DNA from: Plazaster borealis
Lineage: Eukaryota; Echinodermata; Asteroidea; Forcipulatida; Labidiasteridae
Direction of reading: 5' to 3'
DNA: 64,000 nucleotides
NCBI GenBank assembly: GCA_021014325.1
Contig: CM037472.1
Span: 21,189,063 to 21,253,062 of the forward strand
Under the pieces are notes generated by a model. That model did no database searches, had not been told where the DNA came from, and worked only from the letters and a program-made list of their open reading frames with translations. Position numbers and translations under genes: made by a program. Below, piece after piece: positions 1-12,600 of the stretch. Numbering within the stretch: the stretch's first letter is position 1; the number at the start of each line of letters is the position of its first letter.

Positions 1-186
1 AGCGACTAACAGTTTTGAAAAGGTTTTCTAGATGTGTAGAAACCTTGTAATGCACGTTTGTAAAGTTTAAGTATTGCGTGTTTTATAGTGTCTACCCACT
101 ACTTTGTGTGTCTATACATATACCTTTTGCTATGCCTTAAATTAAAAATAAATTGATGGTGAAGTGTTAAAGGGCATGCAAACATT

Positions 187-230
187 GAATGATGTTTATA
201 AACGGATATGAATGATGTTTATAAACGGAT
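187..230. repeat. Two-copy 23-bp direct repeat
   Basis: GAATGATGTTTATAAACGGA occurs twice with a period of 23 bp. Simple local duplication inside an intron. Confidence 0.85.
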
Positions 231-282
231 CTATAGTTTTTCAGATTCAAAAGAAAGATAATCAAAGAAATACAAAAAAGTG

Positions 283-578
283 CAAAGTAAAGTATGTCCC
301 AAGCCAATATGGCTCATCAGGCCGGTTTTTATATCTGGTTTCATTAAACAACTGAGAACATTTCTATTTCCTCTGGACAGGATGCCAGTCAATCGCAGGT
401 TACTCCCCAGCTCTCACCGGTACCCATTTGTACTCCTGGGTGGAGAAATTATGATAAAGTGCCTTGCTCAAGGACTGAACAGTGTCATGACTGACTGGGC
501 CAGGATTCAAACCCACATTCAGAACTTTTAAGAAATTGAGTCCACCGCCCTGGACCACTTGGCCACAACACCCCATCA
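283..578 (-). repeat. tRNA-Leu-like SINE repeat, minus orientation
   Basis: Read on the minus strand, the right end resembles a tRNA: TGGCCAAGTGG (box A type), a CAA anticodon-like triplet in GGACTCAAT, and GGTTTGAATCC (box B type), followed by a non-tRNA body. A second copy with the same order lies at 17284-17590. Shared body plus promoter-like head argues for a SINE. The open frame it contains is not a gene. Confidence 0.7.
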
Positions 579-1520
579 AAAGAAAACAAATTTTAAACTC
601 ATTTTATTGTTTTTGAAATTAAATTGTCGTTTGTGCACGTTCTAGTGTTAAAAGGGATCACTGATTCACATTAGTGATTCCTGTTTTCTTGAAATGATAA
701 TAACTGGGTCGGAAGAGTTTCTCAGAGAACTTAAATTTCTTTGATTTACCCAAGGCTTTTAAGGACAACGTAGTATGCTGATTGCCAATATTGTAGTGCC
801 TTTAAAATAAAGTGTTGTTGTGCATGAATTACACATTACTTGTATTACTGTGTGGAGGCATGCATCTTTCATGGAATTGACGAAACCAATTATTGTTAAT
901 AACGAATATTCATTCAGAGCATAATTGCCATAAAATCCCTTTGCGTTTATTAGTTTCCCTGATGTTTATTCCGGGAACTTTCTCAGCTCTTCGAAGAAAC
1001 CAGCGCTTTGGTTGTTCTTCTCATGCGTCACTCTTGTACTAGCTGTAGAAGATACGCCACGCATATATTGCCTTCTTGGCCACGCAGCACATTACATCCA
1101 CACATTTTTTAGCAATTAGAAGAGCTTCAAAGTTTTGTCATACTTCTAAGCTTTTTAAAGCACAGGTTTAGCATTTACATCAGAGTTTCTACTCGCCTTC
1201 CATTTCAATTGTTGCAAAACAAACAGTGAGAAGAAGTTTACGACCAATATTTAACCAGGAATTGTGGATTACTGACAGTTTCATGAAGTAAGACTTAACA
1301 TGTTGACTGCCATTCATAAATTTGTAGGGGCGTTCCCATTTGCCAAGCATCCAATTTTAGTGGTGCGCATGCATGCATACCAAATAGGTATTTTTTTTTG
1401 TGTCTACATGTTGTAGCATACAAATTCTAACGATGTGTGCTCACCACTGCCAGAAGCGTATTCGTTGCGTTCTCAGTGATGCCAGTGTATTCAATTCACT
1501 ATACAAAGGCATTTCAGTCT

Positions 1521-1580
1521 CTACGAGTATACTCGTAGTGGCACAATCCATTACACCTGTTACTACGAATATACTCGTAG
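1521..1580. repeat. Perfect 18-bp palindrome and a diverged second copy
   Basis: CTACGAGTATACTCGTAG at 1521-1538 equals its own reverse complement. A copy with one change sits at 1563-1580. Two such palindromes 42 bp apart suggest the ends of a small foldback element. Confidence 0.7.
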
Positions 1581-1597
1581 ACGGCAGTCAATATGTT

Positions 1598-1780
1598 AAG
1601 CCCGTTTCATACTTCCTGCGAATGCAAATGCGATGCGAAATTTGACGTCACAAATTTGCAACGAATAATTCGGAAGAGTTGAGCTGTGCTCAACTTTTGC
1701 GAAACATTCGCAGCGAAAACAGAGTTGTGATGTCAAATTCAATTCGCACGAAGCATTCGCAGGAAGTATGAAATGGGCTT
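1598..1780. mobile_element. Foldback (MITE-like) element with 28-bp terminal inverted repeats
   Basis: The left end (1598-1625, containing TTTCATACTTCCTGCGAATG) is the reverse complement of the right end (1753-1780). The interior is also partly self-complementary. It has no coding capacity. Similar words occur at about 35630-35760, suggesting a family. Confidence 0.8.
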
Positions 1781-2183
1781 TATTCTTACTGGATGTTCTA
1801 CATTACTGAGCTGGAATTCTGCAGCTCATTTCACAAAACTTTACGCATCTGCGTATTTCCACTTTTGCAAGATTTTCTTGTGTTAGTGGTGCACAACTTT
1901 ATGCAGTAATTGTTGCAAAATGGACTTACGCAGTTGCAAAAGGTTCCGTGAAACCGGCAGCTGATCTGGATTACTGACAATGGAATAAGAATAATTGCTG
2001 GATGTTGTGCTTTGGATCCATATGACCGTCTTGTCATTTTTTCTCATACCAGTCAAAGTTATTTCAAAGTGTATGATGAGATTTAGTGTGTGATTTAAAA
2101 TTATATGCATGCGTACCGCAGACTTGCAGGAGTGCCTTTGTTGTTGTTTTCTTAAGTAGTTTCTATGTATAAAAACAAATTGC

Positions 2184-2240
2184 AAAAAATAGTTAGTGGC
2201 CTGACGTTTCGACCCTAGCGGAGTCTTTCTTAAAGGCTAA
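2184..2240. repeat. Short dispersed repeat with the GACGTTTCGACCCTAG core
   Basis: The core GCCTGACGTTTCGACCCTAG and its flank AGAGTCTTTCTT-like sequence recur, in either orientation, near 25757-25815, 30434-30535 and 34945-35007. Function is unknown; it behaves as a fragment of a dispersed element. Confidence 0.65.
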
Positions 2241-2573
2241 CAAAAAATGGTAAAAAGATTTTTACAAACGCTTGATGGCTTGATATGACACCCAGGAAGC
2301 ACTTCATACCAAAATGAGTCTTGATAATGCAACCATTCAACAAGTTTGGATACTTCTGAGCACCTCGTAGTTGCCGCCATCTTGACAAAGCAAAGCCTGC
2401 TTTTAATCAACATCAGGATTGACTGAGAAGTTTTGTTTTAGAAATGTTTTTAAAATGTAGCAGTGTTTTTGGTTTTTTTACTTGACATGTCAGTGTAGTG
2501 ACTTCATGAAACTTTAAATTAAATTTTGGGTTTAAAAGAAACTTTAAATTGTAGGAAATAGTTAAAGAAAGGG

Positions 2574-2945
2574 TATACCTTTGGTAATTACTCAAAAAAT
2601 TAATGACCATGAAATCTTACTTGGTAAGAAGCACTACAGCTGTTGATGATGTATAACATTTTGAGAAACGGTTTCCTTCTAAGGAATGTGGTTTTAGAGA
2701 AAGGAATTCAAAAAATGTTCAATCTGAGAAATGTTTCATGCAGAAACGTTTCTCAGATTGTGAATCCAATTACGGATTATTTTTCCTGCATGGACATAAC
2801 CGCTCCAGATTTTCGGCGATATCTCAAAAATGCTACCTTCTTTTGAAATGAAATTTTCACAGGTTAGTTTTATTTTATATATCTACTTTCATATAGAATT
2901 AAAACAATCGAATGGTTCCAAAAACCAAAGGTATACTTTGCCTTT
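2574..2945. repeat. 370-bp dispersed repeat, subfamily with TACCTTTGG ends
   Basis: It starts TACCTTTGGTAATTACTCAA and ends near CCAAAGGTATACTTTGCCTT, so the ends are inverted. The interior has ACTTGGTAAGAAG, a hairpin around GAAACGTTTCTCAGATTGTG, and CATGGACATAACCGCT. A full relative lies at 43342-43731 and a half copy at 32182-32345. Related at the left end to the family seen at 6162, 14165, 25347, 26877 and 29858. Noncoding. Confidence 0.75.
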
Positions 2946-3487
2946 AATCGCTCATGCTTCTTGATAATTAGTAAAATGGGATTGCTATTAACAACACAGC
3001 TGGTTTAATGAGCTCAGTTCAGGGAGTTTTAATACTTTGTGCAAGGGATATAGGTTAACATAAAGCACGGATACAAGTCACCATGCTGCATGGAAGGGGG
3101 AACAACAAACACAGGGGAACAACAAAGACAGCAAATGATGGAAAAGGAAAAAAGGAAACCCTTTAGAACCTATAACTGAACTCGTCATTATCGTTAAAGG
3201 AACACAACACATTGTCTGTAGTATAACGCACTTTCATAAAGGTTTCATAAAACATTGGTTTTTTTTGTTCCAACGATCGAAAAGTCCTTCAACTGCTTTT
3301 GTAACCATGAATAGTATGTATACTACTTACAACAAAATTTTCCTGGCATATTTTCTGCTGAGGATAATATATAAATTTGCTAAGCAAAGTAATTTCTGCT
3401 TAAGAGCGCTCTGGCATTTTGGCTGTCTGGTCTTTTCAGTGGTTTGTAAAAGCAAACTAAGCAAACTGTAACTATTTTTCGCTGCAG

Positions 3488-3682
3488 CAACTGGAAAGTG
3501 AAATCCAGCAGAACGAGATGAAGTTACGAGAGGTTGTCGAGAAGGGAGATCAGCTGCTGAACGCTGACCCCCAGACTCCAGCTGTTGGGAATGAAGTCAG
3601 CATGTTACAGGCTGGATGGGAGGACTTGTATCGCCAAGCTGGCATCAGGAGGAGACATCTTAACAAAGCTAAAGTACTTCAG
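3488..3682 (+). CDS. SYNE1: Nesprin exon 1 of the window
   Basis: Encodes 65 residues, both borders phase 0 (acceptor CTGCAG, donor CAG/GTATGG). It begins [17 protein letters not shown] and ends in [15 protein letters not shown], the usual last part of a spectrin repeat, where a Trp is followed by the long helix C. Upstream sequence is needed to complete the repeat. Confidence 0.9.
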
Positions 3683-6600
3683 GTATGGTATCAGTTCAAA
3701 TTGGAATCAAATTTCATACAGCTGCTTCTGCACAACATTGATAAGGTTGAAAAAAAATATATTTTCAAATGACTTCCGTGGTATGAGGATGGTCATAGTG
3801 GAGAACTTTCCTTGAAATATTTTTGCCCTGAACTCACAAGAGCAAAAGTCAATGTTTGAAAACGGGGAAAATTTATTATGGGGTTTTTCACTTTATTCTT
3901 GTGATTCCAATGACAAGTTGAGCTTAAATTTTCACCGGTTTGTGAAAACTCCATGTTATGTGTATTGCTGTCACACTGATTTTCGCTAAGCAAATACATA
4001 CATTAAGCAGTTTTTTTGGTTAAGCAGTTCCATGCCATTTTGTCCTGGATGTTTTTGTAATCTTTATTATTGTATATAAGGAGCAGAAGCCCAACAGACA
4101 TTAACAAGGTCAATGAACAGAATGAAAATTAGAATTCAGACTGAAGGCTCTTAAAAGAAGAGCTCTGATTTGCTAATCAAAGACAAATGGTGTCTAGGAA
4201 ACACTTTGCTGATTTATGTAGCTGTTTGATAGTTTGATAGTAATGACTGAATGCATTTCAAACTCTTTACCCAACTGAAAAAAGAAAACAAAATAATAAA
4301 CCAAACTGTGATTTATTTTACTCACCAGGAGCAATACCACAAGATAATCCAAGACTACATGGAGTTCTTAGACACGGCAGAGCAGAAGTTGAGTCATGAT
4401 GAAGTCATTGCCACTGATGCACGTAACCTGAGAGAACAGCTAGAGAAACACAAGGTCAGCTTTCTTAATGATAATGTTGTCAAAACGGACTGATTTCTTT
4501 GAATTTGTTCGTCAGTTATCTGCAGTTTTCTGTCTTGCACATTTTATTGAAATAATAACAAAAGTTACGGCAATCATCATACTTTATATTGATTTGACCG
4601 GGGCCCAGTTTCATAGAGGTGCTTGAGCACAAAAAGTAGCTTAGCGCAACAACATTTTGCTTACATGAATAAGGTTACCAGCCGAACTACCATGTCACGT
4701 GTACATTTTGTGACTGGTATCCTGCTCATTTCTGCTTAAGAGGAAAATTGTTAAGCAATATTTTCTGCTTAAGCAGCTCTATGAAATTAGGCCCAGGGCC
4801 CAGTTTCATAAAGGCTATAAGCACAAAAACTTGCATATAAGCACAGACAAATATTGCTTAGCAGAAACAGGTTTCCAGTCAAAAATACAGTATCTTTGCA
4901 TCGTCGTGACTGGTGCCCCACTGAATTTTTGTTTAGAAAAGAAATTTGTCAAGCGGTATTTTCTGATCTGACAGCTTTGTGAAATTAGGCCCTGAGCACA
5001 ATTTTGTGGCACTGCTTACCACTGAATTATGCGCTTACAGTTCCCTGTAACCCCAGTGCTTTTGTGACCTGTGAAGTATATGGGAGAATGTCTGTATAGA
5101 CCCCTTGCATTGGCCGCCATTGCTGAGGTCAAATCAATGGAAAGTAGTACGCACTGCGCACAATTCTCAGCCAATGATACATCTTTATTGACCTCAGAGA
5201 GGGCGCTGTTTTGGGGCTTTTGACGTCAAATGCAAGGGGTCTATTGAGCTGTTTCTCTTTTTTTCTTTTACACAGGAGTTCTTCAGTGATCTAGGTACCC
5301 ACCATCTCACCATTGAATCCATTGCGCAGAAGGCTGATCCATACACCCAAGAGCTCTTCACGAGCCAGCGGTCACTCCTTGACCAGCGCAGCCACGCCAT
5401 CCAGGCCAAGGCCACAGTCAGAGGTCAGATGCTAGAGAGACTCGTGACGGACTGGGGTCAATTAGAGAAGAGTATCGAGGAGTTGAGAGGCTGGCTGGGG
5501 CACGTTGAGGCTCAGCTTCCAAGCAGCATTGATGATGCTACTCAGGAGAGTGTGCAGAAAGGCATTCACAAGTACCAGGTGAGAGAGCAATAACAGCAGA
5601 TAATTCTTCGTACGACCCCCGAGAAATTATCATCATCATCATCATCAAGGCTTTAGGTCGTCCACCTGTTGGACAAATCCCTCATAAAACTTCCATTTGC
5701 CTCTCTCTCTAGCCACTCTGGTTCATGTAGCATGCCCATGTGTGCTGTTATGTCATCTCTCCATCTTCTTTCTTGCCGTCCTCTCGTTCTCTTGCCTGTT
5801 CTAGGCTGCCATTCTGTCATTCGTCCAGTCCACCTGGGCCCAATTTCATGGCTCTGCTTACCGCGGAATTCTGCGCTTACGTATCATAGAATTGTGTGCT
5901 ACAAGGGCTCCGTAAGCGCAGAATTCCGCGGTAAGCAGAGCCATGAAATTGGGCCATGTTGTCTTGGACCCTTGACACATGGCCTACCCATCTCCATTTG
6001 ATCTCCTTTGTCTTTTCAATGATGTCTTTGGCTTTTGTTCTCTCTCGCATTTTGTAAGGTTTAACTTTATCCCTATTTGTTCAATGTACCATTTTTCTCA
6101 ACATGGCTCTCTGTGTTGTTCTCAATTTGTTGTTTCAACTCAAACAAAACCAAGTTGTATGTTAAAGGCACTGAACACGTTTGGAAATTGTCAAAACAGT
6201 GTTCTCACTTGGTGTATCCCAACATATGCATAAAATAACAAGCCTGTGATAATTTGGGCTCAATTGGTCATCGAAGTTGCAATTGGTCATCGAAGTTGCA
6301 AGAAAATTATTAAAGAAAAAACACCCTTGTTGTACAAATTTGTGTGCTTTCAGATAGGAATTAAAACTTCTTGCAAGAAGTTTTCATTATTTTAGTGAGA
6401 AATTACCTCTTTCTCAAAAACTACATTACTTCAGAGGGAGTCGTTTCCTACAATGTTTTATAATATCAACAGCTCTCCTTTGCATGTTACCAAGTGAGAT
6501 TTTATGCTAATATTTGTTTTGAGTCATTACCAAACGTGTACGACACCTTTAACCCAAAATGAAAGCTGAACTGAAATGAGTCTAACCAAATTGCAACCTG

Positions 6601-9600
6601 ATTGGTCAAATGTTCACAAAGTGCAATTTGCATAAAGGTCATCCCCCCCCCCTTCCCAGGAAAGAGGCGGCAAGCCGTTTTGGCTTACGTCCAACCCAAA
6701 GAACTAGGGCTAGTCTAACCACAGATGTTGCGCAACAAATGGGCGACACAATGAAGAAATTTCCAGAGCCTCGTATTACATTACGTTCTGCTGACTGAAT
6801 GTTCTCTGCAGCAAATAATGTAAAGAAAGAATGAAATAGAATGAGTAAATGTCACTTGAATTCAAACATGTTGTGTACCACATTGCTTTAGTGTGGCTGT
6901 ACCTGGCATTAATTTCGCATCACTGTTCACCGACTCTAAAAAACCTTTATATTGTATTTGTTGGTGCGTAAGAATCAAATTGAACTAACAGCTTTACTTA
7001 ATGCACATTTTACTTAATGCCATTTGGTTATTTATTGCTTTTGTGGTTTTTCCATCTCTTGTTTGTGTCGCAGACATTTCCCCTTGGCTATCCATAAAAC
7101 TTATGATCTTTGGATCATGATACATTGTGTGGATTGAAAGTGGAAGTTTTTCAAATAAAAAAAAATAAAAAAAAAATTGTTCATTTTCTAACTTCATTTG
7201 AGATGAAAATTATGTTGACCAACCTTTCAAAAAAATGCCATGGCACTTCTCCATATTTGTAATGTGCTCATTTTCTGAACTATTTGGGATGAAAATTACG
7301 TTCACCTACCTTTCAAAGAAATGCTTTCTGTGCCGTGGTACTACTTCATATTTGTAATTGGTGTGTTAATTTAAACTAGCCATTGATATTTGTATTGTGT
7401 CTATTTTGTCCTTCTTCAGGCCATGACAAACCTTCTAAGCGATCGTAAACCCACCTTACATCAAGTACTTAACTGCGGCCAATCCCTCCTTAAAAACCTC
7501 ACCTCGGTCAAGCTGGAAAACCATCTCCTGGACTTGTCCGAGAAGTGGGCATCTGTCCAGGCCAAGATCAGCCAGGAGTTGGCGATGTTGAACAGCCTCC
7601 TGGCAGAGTGGAAGGCCTTTCTGGAGGAGTCGGCGGGATTCCTGCCGTGGCTGAAGAAAGCTCACAAGGAGCTCATGGCATGGAGCAAGTCTTACCAGGA
7701 ACTTCAGGAAGTGGGACCCATCGTGGCACAGTTGGAGAAGTTCATGGTAAGGATGAGAGTTTTATAACGAACAATCGCATCATTTTTAAAAAAAAACCTA
7801 AAGAGGATACCATAGTATCAGTGCAGACAGCACTTATTTGTGAATGTGAGTTCTCCTTAAAGAGAACTGACGTTTACAAAAAAAGCCTTGCTGAAACTTG
7901 CTTAATCGAGGCGTTGGTAAATCCATCAGAATAGATGAGCAGCTAGCTTATACCCTCAAACAGAGCACTATTTTGTAAACGTCAGTTCTCTTTAAAGAGA
8001 ACTGACGTTTACAAAGAGAGCCTTGCTCAAACTTGCTCAATCCAGGTGTTGTTAAATCCATCAGAATAGGTGAGCAGCTTGCTTATACCCTGATACGCAT
8101 GAATTGCCTGATGACGGGAGTTGGCCGATTTGCTTCCTGTATGCACCGGTAGAAGTTAGCACCCTCCTCCCTATGCGAATGGGGAGAGACACAAACGCTG
8201 ACCACATAATTGACAACTGCCCCCTGTACTCTCCCCAAACGGGCTGAATTGGACCGAGTTCCCTGGATTCCCCATCTATAAGGTGGCTAACAAATGGCTG
8301 CCCTCAAATGTGATCATGAGCAACAACTTGAGAGAAGAAGAAGAAGGATTTGTTTTAGTCTTGTCAAGCAGACTGAGCATTAATCAAACAGGTTTCATTG
8401 TTGACTAAACAGTGTTCTGGTGCAGGTAGTGCAACAGTGGATGAACCATTTTCTTAGTTCATGTTGTAACTTTACGTTACTATTTTAGCAGCCGAACTTG
8501 CTCATGAAATACTTGTCATGAAATGGTTACCTCTATCGCCAGCATCTGCCAATATTATTGCTTTTCTAACTAGCCTATCTGAAGGATGTCTCATAATAAA
8601 ACAAAATGCTACATTCAATTTTCGTTGTGTCGACACAGTTGTTCGGCAAGGACGTTGAGCGACACACTGCAATTAAAGAGTCCATCTGCAACCATGGCCA
8701 GCAGCTGTTGAAAGTCAAGAAGTTAAATACACAGCCAATCACAGAGAAGCTACGTTTGATTGACAGCCTCTGGAGCGAATTACAGAATGAGTTGCCTCAT
8801 GTCCAGGAGGAGCTACATCAACTTCAGGTTAGTGGTGTTACCAAAAGTTTATTGCTGTTTTACCGGTTTTATTTTGTCATTTCGTGGCCGAGCGATCAAA
8901 TGGACTGGACTCAAGCTCTGGGGCCAATTTAATCACACAAAACAGCTAAGCGCAAAATAATTTTGTTAAGCAGAAAGAGGTTACCAGCCAAAATACTATA
9001 TAATGTACATAGTTTGTGACTGGTTCCCTGCTTGTTTTTGCTTAGCAGACATTTGTTAAGCAGCATTTTGTGCTTAAGCAGCTCTATGAAATTGGACACT
9101 GGTGTTTCTGATCAACAGAGTGTGAGTTCGAGTTGCGGGCAGGACACTTATGTCTTTTAAGAAAGACACTTCACCATTATTACTTCATCCTTTGGATGGG
9201 AGGTAAAGCTGAAGGTCCTGCGTGTTGTGTAATGCATGTAAAAGAACCCAGTTACACTTATCGCCAAGAGAAGGGGTTTGCCCCGGTGTTTCTGGCAGTT
9301 GCTGCTGAATGCGCCGCAGCACCTTGTAAACTTTTATAAGGTGCTTAAAAAATGGGTTTCATAATTGAAAAACTATATATTATACATGAAAATATTCCCT
9401 TTTTTTTATTGTGATTTTATTACTTTAAAAGTGTATATATATTTCCTAGTTTTCTTCTGTTGTTTTTGGACTTTTTTGTTTGTTTGCTTGTCGTTGTGAT
9501 TAGTTTTTTGGGTTTTGGTTTTTATGCGTGAAGAAGGCCAAGGGTCCCAATTTAGTGGGCCTGCATGCCTGTTCAGGGTTTCTCTTTTGTGACACATGTC

Positions 9601-12600
9601 ATATTTTGGTGTTTTGCAATAAAGGTAATAAACTAAAACAAAACTATAACAAAAAACTTGGAATATATCAGTGTGTCATAAAAATTCTTGTGAAAAAGCT
9701 CAATGACATGCCAACATTTTGGACTATTATAAGCCACAGCACATAGTGTGTTGTTGGAAAACGTAAAATCTTTTCTTCTATTTTGTATGTAATTAAAGTT
9801 CAAAATTAATATTTAAAAAGTAATGGTGAAGGGAACGTATTTCTCAGTTAGTGTAACTTTTTGATGATTATTATGATGTGATTGGCACTAGATGGATCTG
9901 CTACCATCCAGACAAGCCTTGAACGAGTTGATGATGTGGATGGGTGCCTTGGAAAGAGTCTTAGACAGTCATAAAGATGAGACGTTCTGCAGCTCAGCTG
10001 AAGTAGATACAATGCGACAAGTCTACAGGGTAAGGGTTCATCCGAGTGTCTTTGTCCGTTAATGACATTAAGTTTGTAATTTCCCAATAATATAGAAGAC
10101 AATGATTTGGGCAATGTAATACCTTAGTCTGAGCACTGAATAACGTCACTTTTGATGTCACTTTTGCTCAAAATACCCGGGTGTAAGACAAATTTTCCAC
10201 CACTCATGCGATCACTGCATCCTCGTGCCAGACTGCAGTAGTAAAGCACACACTAGTAAACATAAAACACAGACAATAGCTTGGACATGTACAAGCGCAT
10301 ATGTCGGGGAAATTTGAGACCCTATCTGAGATCTGTGTACTTGCATGATGGTCGCCTTATTGAGCTTCTATTTTCAGTGTTAGTATGGAGTGCTATTTAA
10401 ACTATTGTTGACATTTGACAAGAACATGAATACTGCGATTTTGTAGACAATATCCATTGCTGTGTGGAAGTCATTTATAGAATCTTTAACTTCTCCCAAC
10501 ACTTTGATGCTCAGACTTCGGTTTTTGTTAAAGTTTTATTTTTGGAGCAAAACTTTACCCTTACGTGGGTTTTTCCTTTAATATTTCAGGGTTATAAGAT
10601 CGACCTTTCAACCAAACTTTTAACCAAAGAGTTTGTCAATCAATCCATCCTCCACATGAGTCAAGACCTGGAATCCAAACGAGAGGACAAGACGGACTTC
10701 GCCGAGCGTCTCGGGACGATGAACAAGCGCTGGCAGACCCTCAACGTCACCATCTCCGAGGAAGTGAAACATCTAGAGTTCATGATGAAGGACTGGCTGG
10801 AGTACGAGAGACTCGTGAAGGAACTCAAGGCGTGGTTTGAGAAGCAGGAGGAGAAACTCAAGAAGTACGAGGGGAAAGTCGGACACGAGACGAGCGTTCA
10901 ACAAGCTGTTAAGATGTGCCAAGTAAGTCATGGCTACCACCTAAAGTTTGTCGAGCAGGAGTCAAAAACTTTTGATCTGGAAGAAATATCTTCAAAAATA
11001 CTACAAAGCAAAAAGCAATGAAATCAACCATATGAAATTATTCATCTCTGAAATTTGATGTATGAAATGTTAAAGTCAGTTTAGAAACAAAATAATTAGA
11101 CATTTTTCTGTTTCAATGAAGATGTAGTGAAATTCTTATCAAAATGATGACATTTTGTACCATTTGTGATGAGATGACATTTTGAATGGAATAACAACAT
11201 GGCCTTCACCTCGCTATTAAAATCTCCTTTTATTGCAGACCATAGAAGATTCCATCGAAGCCAAAGGATCCGACATCAAACGAATCCAACAGGCGGGCCT
11301 GACCCTCGCCACAAGAGAAACCGTCCTTCAAACAACCAAAGATCTAGAGCAATCTCAAGCCAACCTCAAGACCCTCCTAGTGAACCTCCGTGGTCTTCTA
11401 ATCACCTCCTTGGAGCAATGGAGGATGTACCATGAGTGCCTACACAGTGTATCCAACTGCCTCGGTAAAGCAGAGTATTCAGTCAGTCGGGTTGGCATGG
11501 CAACAGGCACGGTTGATTCGCTTGAGTTCCAGCTGAACAGGTTCAAGGTGAGAGAACAAAAACTCAATAAATGCATGAGTGACTAAATTTTGCATTTTTG
11601 TTTCCCTCATTATTATTTGTTATCCACTACACTTGTATAGATCAGGGACGAACTAAATTTCTTACCAATATTGTTGAGACCGTCATGGTTCAAAACACAT
11701 TCTTGTCAATTTGTCTTTGTTCACCCAAAATTTGTTTAAATTTACTCATTGAGTTTCCACTTAAATAAAAAATATTGTTAAAGTAATACTGTTGCGTCTT
11801 TTATATCATATGTTATTTTGTATCTCCATCTTTTCTATTATAATACATCCCATTGCAGGAATTACAGCAATATAAGGTTTGCATGGTTATTTTTTTTTGC
11901 CCCCTCAGTTTTGTCTCTATTCAAAGAATTGTATTCAAGGATTGCTAGAGCAGGGTCCAATTTCATAAAGTCGCTTTTAAAGCGGAAAATATTGCTTAAC
12001 AATTGTCTGCTAAGCAATTATGAGAAAGATACCGGTTACAAAATGTACATGTGACATGATAGTTTGGTAACCTTATTCTGGTAAGCATAATTTTGTTGTG
12101 CTTAGCTACTTTTGTGCTTAAGCAGCTCTATGAAAATGGGCCCAGATGTCCTACCACTAGACCACCAAGCTACAATCCCGGCCATATCTCGTTGGGCCCC
12201 CACCCCCTGGCCCCCGTTCAATGTTGGTTCTCATTGTGCGGTCTGCGCTCCTAACAACATTGAGCGGGGGAGCGGGGAGGGTATGTTTATTGTCACGTGG
12301 CCCAACCATTTTGGCCATGATTGTAGCCCGGTGGCTAGAGGCAGTTCTAGTCTAGTGGTAAGACATCTGCAAGGTTACAAGGTTTGCAAGGTTACTTCCC
12401 CCCCAGTTTTATCTCTAAATTTAAAGAATTGTCTTCAAGGATTACTCAGTCAAGTTTGTGTGTGAGGGAGTTAGTTTGACCATTGTCATACACTGATCAA
12501 ATATTCCTGTGTCTGTTTGCAGTGCAACTTTTTTCTGAAATTTTATGATTTTTAAAAATATTTTACATTCATCATCATCATCAATATTATTGTATTATTA

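Larger units (their letters stand above)
1..3487 (+). other. SYNE1: Intron (3' part) upstream of exon 1
   Basis: No coding exon is visible. It holds a 23-bp direct duplication, a tRNA-related SINE-like repeat, short palindromes, a foldback element and a 370-bp dispersed repeat, listed separately. Its 3' end has a T-rich tract and CTGCAG acceptor next to exon 1. The remaining stretches (about 580-1510, 1790-2180 and 2945-3480) are AT-rich and show nothing I can name. Confidence 0.8.

Noticed and set aside
1258..1289. Short AG...GTAAGA segment as a microexon
   Set aside because: The 29-base length breaks the phase-0 frame on both sides.
9892..9894. Start codon of a short nesprin isoform at exon 6
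   Set aside because: An in-frame ATG exists, but a splice acceptor directly precedes it and I see no promoter signal.
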